From Bradyrhizobium sp. 141 (GTDB lineage: Bacteria; Pseudomonadota; Alphaproteobacteria; Rhizobiales; Xanthobacteraceae), in NCBI RefSeq assembly GCF_023074055.1, contig NZ_JADPKR010000082.1:248001-312000 (forward strand): a DNA stretch of 64,000 bases, read 5' to 3'. Below are positions 52,478 to 59,500 of the stretch, piece after piece. The position numbers and the translations under genes are program-made. Each line of letters begins with the position of its first letter. Within the stretch, counting starts at the first letter, position 1. The notes beneath the pieces are model-generated. The model was not told where the DNA came from. It did no database searches and saw only the letters and a program-made list of their open reading frames with translations.

Positions 52478-52525
52478 AAAAACTGCAACGGCCGCCGCGA
52501 AGGTGCTTCGCGGCGGCCGTTGCAG
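52478..52525 (-). terminator. Rho-independent terminator of lafR
   Basis: Positions 52483-52502 and 52506-52525 are a perfect 20-base inverted repeat with a three-base loop. Read leftward the stem is followed by TTTTT (52478-52482). It lies 25 bases past the lafR stop. Confidence 0.85.
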
Positions 52526-52549
52526 GTTTCGTGGCAGGCTCGCGCCGCC

Positions 52550-53320
52550 TCAGTTTCCGGCCGGGTACGCCGCCGGGACGGCATGCGCCCTGTTGAGGAG
52601 GATGCCGACCTCGTCGAGCTCCTGCATCGGCACGTCGATGGTCTCGCCGGCCGGGATGTTGAGGCGGTACCCGACGTAGCGCCGGGCGACGATCGCGTCG
52701 AAGCCGAGGCGGTCGCGGAGCTTCTTGCGCAGCTTGCTGACGTGGCTCTCGATCACGCTCTCGTCGAAAGTGGACTCGAAGATGCCGTAGACCGCGTTGA
52801 AGATCTGCGTCTTGGTGATCCACTTGCCGTGATTGCTGACCATATATTCGAGAATGCGCAGCTCGCGGCGGGGCAGGGTGAGGGCGTGGCCCGCGATCTC
52901 GGGGTCACGGCCGTTGAAGAAGACCTGGATCCTGGTCTCGCAGGGCCTTGGCAGCTCGCCCACCCGGCGGCGCGCGATCGCGGCCGTTCGGGCGAGGATC
53001 TCGCGGAGGTGTATCGGCACGTGCACGACGTCGTCGACGCCCGATTCGAACAGCTCAAGCGTGTTCTTGAGCATTTTCTGGCCGCTCACGGCGATGATCG
53101 GAGCAGAGGAACGCTTGCGCATCGCCCGCGGCAGGCTTCCGCGGGCGTCGCAATCCCCGAGGAGGAAGGCGTCCACGGCTGCCAGATCCGATTCGCTCGC
53201 GGATTGCAGCCAGTCCCAGAATTCCCCGGAGGAGAATCCGATCGACGATACGCCTTCGCGAACGAGCCCTCCGACGTAGCTGTTCGCGACGCTCTCGCGA
53301 TCATCAACGATAATATACAT
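52550..53320 (-). CDS. lafR: Flagellar master regulator LafR/Rem/FtcR-like
   Basis: A 256-residue OmpR-type regulator. The receiver-like domain (residues 1-115) opens MYIIVDDRES; the winged helix (about 135-230) reads LPRRELRILEYMVSNHGKWI, TKTQIFNAVYGIFESTFDES, VIESHVSKLRKKLRDRLGFD. This matches FtcR of Brucella and Rem of Sinorhizobium, activators of flagellar genes, and LafR of the Bradyrhizobium lateral system. The receiver is degenerate: an Asp is present at residue 50, but the conserved Lys before the last helix is replaced (VVHVPIHLREIL). No cognate kinase is adjacent. It may act without phosphorylation. It likely reads the shared element before the flagellar operons. Confidence 0.92.
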   Translation of the reverse strand: MYIIVDDRESVANSYVGGLVREGVSSIGFSSGEFWDWLQSASESDLAAVDAFLLGDCDARGSLPRAMRKRSSAPIIAVSGQKMLKNTLELFESGVDDVVHVPIHLREILARTAAIARRRVGELPRPCETRIQVFFNGRDPEIAGHALTLPRRELRILEYMVSNHGKWITKTQIFNAVYGIFESTFDESVIESHVSKLRKKLRDRLGFDAIVARRYVGYRLNIPAGETIDVPMQELDEVGILLNRAHAVPAAYPAGN

Positions 53321-54140
53321 CAGTCTTTCGCCCCTGTTTCGCAACTGTTGCGGCCGGTTGGTTATTGTGATGCCCCGGCTCGGCAACGATGCTGTTTGAC
53401 GACATTCCTTCCCGCGAACCGTTGTTATGGTTTCGATATTCGCGGGCAGCCCTACGCATTCAGTGCCTGCGTCTTGCAGGCCTGGTACTTCGACTCGATA
53501 CTGAACGCTTACTGCGTGAGGCTCGGCGGGTGTCTTACGGATCACCTCGCGGAGCGGATTGAGAAACGACCTAGACCAGTTGCGCCAAGTTGCTCATCGC
53601 GTCCGAACACCACTGAAACTGTGTCGATCTCCTCGCCAACGGACGAGAATCACTTGACTAGGACCGTAACGATTGCCGATTCCCGATCAAGCGTGCGCCA
53701 CAAAGCGATTGCTACGTGTGCTTGATGCTGTTGGTTTGTTTCGGGTTGTTTCTTGATATATTCAATCGCATCAGTTGATTTAGTAACTAAACTAGTTCTG
53801 CGCCGTGATGGGTGCATGGTTCCGCATCCCCGTACAATTACAGCTATTTTGGGTGGTGCTGGGGGTCACGCATATTGAGTGGTTTTCAACCCGGGATTGA
53901 CTCTCTCGCGCGCCTTTCCGCGTGCGACAATTCGACTCACGTGTAGCGGCGAGACTCCAGCTTGGCGAAATCTTGGCGAGTGTGTGTCTTTCGAGTCGCA
54001 CTCTCGCCACGTGCATGGCGCGTTTAGGCCATGTCACGTCGCATCGCGCGTGATGAAAATCTTTGGATGCGCACGTTTCAGGCAAGCTTCGGCAAATAAC
54101 GTCACCGTTCGACAGATCGAACCGAACGGAGCATTTTCAC
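53321..54140. other. Long regulatory interval between lafR and ORF320
   Basis: About 820 bases without a gene, AT-richer at 53700-53850. It holds two short palindromes: CGCAACTGTTGCG (53340-53352), 20 bases before the lafR start, and TTTAGTAACTAAA (53779-53791). It also holds a copy of the flagellar element at 54076. Frames here are short and lack ribosome-binding sites. Confidence 0.5.
54076..54098 (+). promoter_or_regulatory. Flagellar-type element before ORF320
   Basis: TTTCAGGCAAGCTT, then CGGCAA (overlap), then ATA. It shares GCAAGCTT and spacing with the flagellar copies and ends 42 bases before the ATG at 54141. It is weaker than the best copies. Confidence 0.4.
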
Positions 54141-55103
54141 ATGTTGTCCGATGGACAAGCTCGTCCCAACGCGACCGCTGATGTTTCCGCAACGGCTAAG
54201 CCTGCTCCCGAGCCACGCGATACAAAGGACAATACGGCGCACGCGACCAAGCCCGCTGCGGGCGGAAAGCGTGTGTCGGCCGCGGCGAGCGACGAAGTTC
54301 TCGCGAAGGAGGCGCTCGAGGGGCTGAAACGTATTCGCGCCAAGGCACGTCTCGACAAGATGGCGATACCCAAGCCCACGCCGACCGTGATCAAGCCGGC
54401 CGTGATCGTAGCCAAGCCCCCGCCGCCCCGTCCGACATGGGTTGCGCCGCTCGCAACATTGGCGGTCGCCGCCATGCTTGTGGTGTGCGCCTGCACCGGC
54501 GTGATCGCCTATCTCGCCACGCAGCCCGCCCAGAGCAACGTTGCGGCGAATACGGAGATCAGAAATCTGCGCGAGACCGTCGCGCAATTGCGCAAGCAAA
54601 TGTCGGGCGTGTCCGAAAATCTCGATGGCCTGCGCACCGCGGTCGATCAATCGAGCAAGGCGACCAATGACCGATTCGGCAGGTTCGCCGAGAACCTGGA
54701 CCGCATCGAGCGGGTGAGTTCGTCCTCGACGGTGAAGCTCGACAAGCTCGCTCAGGCTCAGGTCCAGGCACCGGCACAGGCACCGGCACCGGCAATGGTG
54801 CAATCGCAGCCCTCGTCGCAGCAAGGGCCGATGATGGCCTCGGTCGCAGCGCCCGAGTTCACGGGCTCGGTGTCTCCGTCCGAGCGCGCCTCGGCGCCGC
54901 GGAAGGTGATCAAGGGGTGGTCGGTCCGCCAGGCCTACGAAGGAATTGCGATCCTGCAGAGTCCGAACGGCGTCATCGAGGCCGTGCTGGGACAGCAGGT
55001 GCCCGGCCTTGGCCGCATCGAGGAGATCAGGAACGAGAACGGGCGTCTGGTGGTGGAGTCGAGCGGGGGCGTCATCTATTCGTCACGCAAGGCGACGCCC
55101 TGA
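54141..55103 (+). CDS. Membrane protein of unknown function, 320 residues
   Basis: A 320-residue protein: a Lys/Ala/Pro-rich cytoplasmic N-terminus (residues 1-115), one membrane helix (WVAPLATLAVAAMLVVCACT), a coiled-coil (EIRNLRETVAQLRKQMSGVS; DRFGRFAENLDRIERV), a Gln/Pro/Ala linker, and a compact C-terminal domain (KGWSVRQAYEGIAILQSPNG, VIEAVLGQQVPGLG). I do not recognise the family. The layout (cytoplasmic tail, helix, periplasmic coil and small domain) suggests an envelope-spanning adaptor. A flagellar-type element precedes it, so a motility role is possible. It is convergent with the MarR gene. Confidence 0.75.
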   Translation: MLSDGQARPNATADVSATAKPAPEPRDTKDNTAHATKPAAGGKRVSAAASDEVLAKEALEGLKRIRAKARLDKMAIPKPTPTVIKPAVIVAKPPPPRPTWVAPLATLAVAAMLVVCACTGVIAYLATQPAQSNVAANTEIRNLRETVAQLRKQMSGVSENLDGLRTAVDQSSKATNDRFGRFAENLDRIERVSSSSTVKLDKLAQAQVQAPAQAPAPAMVQSQPSSQQGPMMASVAAPEFTGSVSPSERASAPRKVIKGWSVRQAYEGIAILQSPNGVIEAVLGQQVPGLGRIEEIRNENGRLVVESSGGVIYSSRKATP

Positions 55104-55117
55104 TCGAACGCCCACTT

Positions 55118-55696
55118 CTATTGGCGGTGGTGCTCAAAGCTGGTGCATAGCAGATCGACCTCCGCCTCCGCGATCGGCGAGCGGAACAGGCGGCAGCTGA
55201 ATTCGGCCGGCGCCTTGCTGTCGGTGGTGATGCGCTCTTCCCGAAGGAAGATGCATCGCTTGCAAACGTCGGTATGATGCCGCTGCTCGGCCGCGTCGGA
55301 CTGATCCAGCACGTGACGGAACGTGTCGCGGAAGCGGATCTTGACCTCGTCGTCGAGGACGGCAATCGCCTCGACGAGAACGCTGACGGGGTCTCGCACC
55401 AGGAACTTCTTGCCCTGCTGCGTCACGCTCAGCATCACCGAGCGCTTGTCGGTGGCCGAGCGTTTTCGCTCGAGATAACCGAGCCGCTCGAGCTCCCCGA
55501 TGATGAACGAGGCGGTCCCGCGCGTGGTTCCGACGTAACTCGCGAGCGCCGAAGGCGTCCGGGAAAAGCGGTTGGCGCGGGAGAGAAATCGCAGCGCCAT
55601 CCACTCGCGGTCGCGCAAGCCGTGCTTGGTGCCTTCGAACCACAGGATTCGTGCGACCTGCTCCAACAGTTCAATCGATTCGCGAGCCAAATTCAT
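55118..55696 (-). CDS. MarR-family regulator with C-terminal Cys4 tail (paralogue 2)
   Basis: A 192-residue winged-helix protein closely similar to the gene at 17159: both contain GLRDREWMALRFL and ANRFSRTPSALA, and both end with the pattern Cys-x2-Cys, CRL(F/Y)R, LLCTSFE (here Cys145, 148, 168, 184). The wing region reads KRSATDKRSVMLSVT. The two flank the flagellar cluster on the same strand. The palindrome ATAAAGCTTTAT (55712-55723) lies 15 bases before its ATG and could be an autoregulatory site. The effector is unknown. Confidence 0.87.
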   Translation of the reverse strand: MNLARESIELLEQVARILWFEGTKHGLRDREWMALRFLSRANRFSRTPSALASYVGTTRGTASFIIGELERLGYLERKRSATDKRSVMLSVTQQGKKFLVRDPVSVLVEAIAVLDDEVKIRFRDTFRHVLDQSDAAEQRHHTDVCKRCIFLREERITTDSKAPAEFSCRLFRSPIAEAEVDLLCTSFEHHRQ

Positions 55697-55711
55697 TTCA
55701 GTTCCGGTCGG

Positions 55712-55723
55712 ATAAAGCTTTAT
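55712..55723. promoter_or_regulatory. Palindrome before the MarR gene
   Basis: ATAAAGCTTTAT is a perfect 12-base palindrome 15 bases before the MarR start codon at 55696. MarR proteins commonly bind such sites near their own start. This is a placement-based inference. Confidence 0.35.
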
Positions 55724-56277
55724 TCAATTGAGCCTTGAGTAAGCGCAATTCGAGTGGACGAGAACGAAGTCCGCGTGGCCCTCGTCCGTTGCCGGACGGC
55801 GGGCCGCGCGTGGGGAAGACGCTCTCCGTTGCCGGAGATGGAACTTCCGGACGTGGAACTAGAGCGTCACAAAGAAAGTTCGAGTAAATCGCACGGCTCA
55901 AGTCATCTGAAAATTTCAATCAAATGATGGTTGTTCGCGTGGTGGATTCCGATCGCGCGCAGCATCCGGGCAACATGATTCATCGTTGCGACCACCATCG
56001 GGCCCATTTGTTGCGGGAGACCGTTTCGAATGGCGCGAGGGAGCGAAGTGTCCGCAACGTCTGACCGTGCGGGGAGTGGCGGAAGAACCCCCATTTTCGG
56101 TTAATGGATGTTGCGTTGCAGCGCGGCCACGCGGTTAAATCGGACACACGATCAATCCGGAAAGCTCGCGCATGGCCCAAGCCGCCTGCTCGCAGGCTGG
56201 TGACTTGCGTTTCCCCGGCAACTATTGGCGAATGCGTCGCCCTCGGGGGCACGATAGGCAGCAGCAAGGGACTACCG
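55724..56277. other. Gene-free interval
   Basis: About 550 bases between the MarR gene and the dienelactone hydrolase-like gene. I see no gene, repeat or terminator. The frame of the hydrolase is open through part of it (from 56104), but those residues do not resemble the family. Confidence 0.4.
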
Positions 56278-57165
56278 ATGAGCTTCGAAACCACCATGAC
56301 GTCCGACGTCGTCGGATTGACAAAAGTCGCCCCGGTCTCGCGCCGTGGATTCATGAGCGCCACCGCGGCAGTCGCCGCCGGTTACACGCTTGCGGCCGGG
56401 CCCGTGCGCGCCGAGGTGATCGCGACCGACACCAATGGTCTCCAGGCTGGCGATGCCAAGATCAAGATCGGCCCCGAAGAGATGCCTGCCTATTTCGCCC
56501 GTCCTGCCGGCAACACCAAGGCGCCGGTGATCATCGTGGCGATGGAGATTTTCGGCCTGCATGAATACATCAAGGACGTGACGCGGCGCCTCGCCAAGCT
56601 CGGCGCCTTCGCAATCGCGCCCGACTATTATTTCCGCAAGGGCGTCGATCTCACCAAGGTCACCGAGATCAAGGATCTGCTACCGGTCGTCAATGCCAAG
56701 CCGGACGCCGAGCTGCTGTCCGATCTCGACGCGACGGTGGCGTGGGCGGGATCGAAGGGCGGTGACACCGCCAAGCTCGGCATCGTCGGCTTCTGCCGCG
56801 GCGGCCGCACGGTCTGGGAATATGCCGCCCACAGCGGCACCCTCAAGGCAGGCGTTGCCTTCTACGGGACTTTGGTCGATCCCGAAAATCCGCTGTTGCC
56901 GAAGAGCCCGATGCAGCTCGCGGCCGAGATGAAGGCGCCGGTGCTCGGCCTCTACGGCGGTGCCGACACCGGCATTCCCGTCGCGCAGGTCGAGCAGATG
57001 AAGTCCGCGCTCGAGCAGAACAAGAAGACGGCCGAGTTCAAGATCTACCCCGAAGCGCCGCACGGTTTCCATGCCGATTATCGCGGCAGCTACCGCAAGG
57101 ACGCGGCGGAAGATGCTTGGAAGCAGGCACAGGCCTGGTTCAAGAAGTACGGCGTGTTGAGCTGA
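56278..57165 (+). CDS. Tat-exported dienelactone hydrolase-family protein
   Basis: A 295-residue alpha/beta hydrolase. A Tat signal is visible (SRRGFMSATAAVAAGYTLAA, cleavage near VRAEV). The DLH triad is complete: Cys173 in IVGFCRGGRT, Asp230 in LYGGADTGIP, and His262 in APHGFHADYR. Members hydrolyse dienelactone or related esters; the true substrate here is unknown. Export by Tat is common for the carboxymethylenebutenolidase-like proteins of Bradyrhizobium. ATG 56278 is preferred, with AAGGGA upstream. Confidence 0.9.
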   Translation: MSFETTMTSDVVGLTKVAPVSRRGFMSATAAVAAGYTLAAGPVRAEVIATDTNGLQAGDAKIKIGPEEMPAYFARPAGNTKAPVIIVAMEIFGLHEYIKDVTRRLAKLGAFAIAPDYYFRKGVDLTKVTEIKDLLPVVNAKPDAELLSDLDATVAWAGSKGGDTAKLGIVGFCRGGRTVWEYAAHSGTLKAGVAFYGTLVDPENPLLPKSPMQLAAEMKAPVLGLYGGADTGIPVAQVEQMKSALEQNKKTAEFKIYPEAPHGFHADYRGSYRKDAAEDAWKQAQAWFKKYGVLS

Positions 57166-57223
57166 CGCTGAATTTTGCGAGGACGGCCCGATCCGCCGCC
57201 CTCGTCTTCACCGTGGTGCCTCA

Positions 57224-58069
57224 CTATCGTCCTTCGGCGCGCCACAGCGCATCGAGGCCGTGCCGGTAGGTCGGGTGGACCAGCGTGATGCCGAGCTCGC
57301 GCTTCAATTTCGCGTTCGAGACACGGGCGCTGCTGGCATAGAAGCTGCGGGCCATCGCCGACATCTCCGCCGTCGCGAACGCCTCTTCGGGCGGCGGCGC
57401 AACGCCCATCAGCTCAGCCGCATAGGCGATCACGTCCTGCGGCGGCGCGGGCTCGTCATCGCAGACGTTCCAGGTGCCGCCGCTTCCGTGGCGAATGGCG
57501 GCCATGATCGCGCTCGCGATATCGTCGACATGGATGCGGTTGAAGACCTGGCCGGGCTTGATGATGCGCCGGGCCGTGCCCGCCCGCAGCGTCGCCAGTG
57601 CGTTGCGGCCGGGGCCGTAGATGCCCGCAAGCCGCAGGATCGCGGCAGCGCCGCGCGCCGCCTCCATCCATGCCTGCTCGGCAGCAACCCGCATGCGCGC
57701 GCGCTCGAGGGTGGCCTGCGGCGGGGTGCTCTCGTCGACCCAGCCGCCGCCGTGATCGCCGTAGACGCCGATGGTGGAGAGATAGACGATCTTGCGGCGG
57801 CGCGCCGCCAGCACGTCGCCGAACGCTGCGATTGCGGGATCGCCAGCGCTGCCGGGCGGAATCGAGATGAGAAGGACGTCGGCCTCGCCGATGCGTTCGG
57901 CCGTCGTGCGATCCGGATCGCTCCCGGAAAAAGGATGCACCTCGATGCCGGCGAGATCATCCCGCTGCACAGGATCCCGCACGGTGCCGGCGACGTGCGA
58001 GAAGGCGCCGCCGAATTTGCCGACGAAATGCCTCGCGCTGTAGCCCAAGCCAAGAATGAAGAGCCGCAT
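57224..58069 (-). CDS. NAD-dependent epimerase/dehydratase-like protein (SDR-a)
   Basis: A 281-residue Rossmann protein beginning MRLFILGLGYSARHF, a GxGYxA nucleotide loop, with KIVYLSTIGVYGDHGGGWVD in the active-site region, LRLAGIYGPGRNAL and FNRIHVDDIASAIMAAI. It belongs to the YeeZ-like extended SDR group. The Ser/Thr-Ile-x-Val-Tyr region is present, but the YxxxK motif is not canonical, so it may bind NAD(P) without classical epimerase chemistry. The start at 58069 is chosen because the loop begins there. Confidence 0.83.
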   Translation of the reverse strand: MRLFILGLGYSARHFVGKFGGAFSHVAGTVRDPVQRDDLAGIEVHPFSGSDPDRTTAERIGEADVLLISIPPGSAGDPAIAAFGDVLAARRRKIVYLSTIGVYGDHGGGWVDESTPPQATLERARMRVAAEQAWMEAARGAAAILRLAGIYGPGRNALATLRAGTARRIIKPGQVFNRIHVDDIASAIMAAIRHGSGGTWNVCDDEPAPPQDVIAYAAELMGVAPPPEEAFATAEMSAMARSFYASSARVSNAKLKRELGITLVHPTYRHGLDALWRAEGR

Positions 58070-58209
58070 GCCTCTGCCGTGCCGGTCGGAGTTCCCTTCG
58101 CGCATGCTGCGCGTCCCCGCTCATAAGAGATTTTTGGGTCCGGCAAAAGATATTGCGATTTGTCTCGCCCGCGGCCTCGGGCGATGGTTGCTCCGCACCG
58201 AGGGGCGCC

Positions 58210-58971
58210 ATGATCATGCAGGCAGAAGCAGTCACGATTGCGCCATCCCGCGCCGCGGAACTGGTCCGGCGCGCGGCTGCGCTGATCTTCGACGTCGACG
58301 GCACCCTCGCCGAGACCGAGGAGCTGCATCGGCGGGCCTTCAACCATGCCTTCGCCCGCCACGGGCTCGACTGGCAGTGGGACCGCGCCCTCTACAAGGA
58401 GCTGCTGCGGGTGACCGGCGGCAAGGAGCGCATGCGCGCCTACCATGGAAGGCTGCCGATCGCTCGGCCATTGCCGGATGCGGACATCGCCGCGCTTCAC
58501 CGCATCAAGACCGCGCATTACGCCGAGCTGGTCGAAACCGGATGCTGTCCCTTAAGGCCGGGCGTGATCGAGCTGCTCGCCGCGGCGAAGGCGCGCGGCC
58601 AGCGGCTTGCGATTGCGACCACGACCTCGCACGGCAACATCGATGCGCTGCTGTCGCAGGCGCTGGGGACGACCTGGGCTGCGGAGTTCGACGCGATCGT
58701 CGCCGGAGACGACGTGAGACACAAGAAACCCGCGCCGGACGTCTATCTCGAAACGCTGGCACGGCTGAAGCTGGCTGCGGCGGACTGCGTCGCCATCGAG
58801 GATTCCGCCAACGGGCTGATCGCGGCCTCACGCGCCGGCATTCCCGTTCTGATCACCCGGAGCATGTTCTTTGCGGATGATGACTTCAGCGAGGCGCGGG
58901 CCGTGCTGGATGATCTGTCGGAACTCGGGAGCGCAAGCCGGAAAACTGAAAAACAACCCCATGCACCGTAG
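58210..58971 (+). CDS. HAD hydrolase, CbbY/phosphoglycolate phosphatase-like
   Basis: A 253-residue HAD protein. Motif I is IFDVDGTLAETEELH (Asp28, Asp30); motif II is IATTTSHGN; the Lys motif is DDVRHKKPAPDVYL; motif IV is IEDSANGLIAA. A helical cap lies between motifs I and II, as in CbbY and beta-phosphoglucomutase. Substrate is probably a sugar phosphate or phosphoglycolate; CbbY in autotrophs removes xylulose bisphosphate. GAGGGG precedes the ATG. Confidence 0.9.
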   Translation: MIMQAEAVTIAPSRAAELVRRAAALIFDVDGTLAETEELHRRAFNHAFARHGLDWQWDRALYKELLRVTGGKERMRAYHGRLPIARPLPDADIAALHRIKTAHYAELVETGCCPLRPGVIELLAAAKARGQRLAIATTTSHGNIDALLSQALGTTWAAEFDAIVAGDDVRHKKPAPDVYLETLARLKLAAADCVAIEDSANGLIAASRAGIPVLITRSMFFADDDFSEARAVLDDLSELGSASRKTEKQPHAP

Positions 58972-58994
58972 AACGGCCGGCGTGCCGGCGGCGT

Positions 58995-59402
58995 TCAGTG
59001 GACGCGGTGGCTCGTTCTATCGTCTTCTTCCTGTTCGACAATCTGCGCGATCGGGCTGGACTGGTGATGCACCAGGCGCCAGTCGTCCCCGACGCGGCGG
59101 AAATGGTTGGCGGCGGCCAACGCGGTGCCGTCGACGATCTCGATGCAGAGCACGCGGGCGCTGTCGCCGTCGATGATCGCCTGCGGCTCGGCGCAGACGA
59201 TCTGCGGCCGCTCCGGATTTTGCAGGATGTCGCGCCAGCTTCCGATCACGGTGGCGCGCCCGATGATGGCCGGCCAGCCGGGATGGATGCAGGAAATGGC
59301 GTCGTCATCGGCCCACATCCGTTCCATGCCGTCGAAGTCGCCGGTCGAAAACGCGGCGTAGAAGGCCGCGTTGGCGGCGATGATCTTGCTGTCCTTTGCC
59401 AT
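58995..59402 (-). CDS. SnoaL/DUF4440-like (NTF2-fold) protein
   Basis: A 135-residue NTF2-fold protein: ANAAFYAAFSTGDFDGMERM, WADDDAISCIHPGWPAIIGR, VIGSWRDILQ. Such proteins include ketosteroid isomerase-like enzymes and many of unknown role. The start at 59402 fits the family; an upstream ATG would add a basic segment. It is convergent with the HAD gene. Confidence 0.85.
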   Translation of the reverse strand: MAKDSKIIAANAAFYAAFSTGDFDGMERMWADDDAISCIHPGWPAIIGRATVIGSWRDILQNPERPQIVCAEPQAIIDGDSARVLCIEIVDGTALAAANHFRRVGDDWRLVHHQSSPIAQIVEQEEDDRTSHRVH

Positions 59403-59500
59403 CGCTCTCGGGTGGGGCAAGGACAGGCAAAAATCAAGCGCGACTTCCGTTCGATTTCGCGTTCGATTCGAACTGCAGTGCAGCATTGCCCGCTTTGTAG

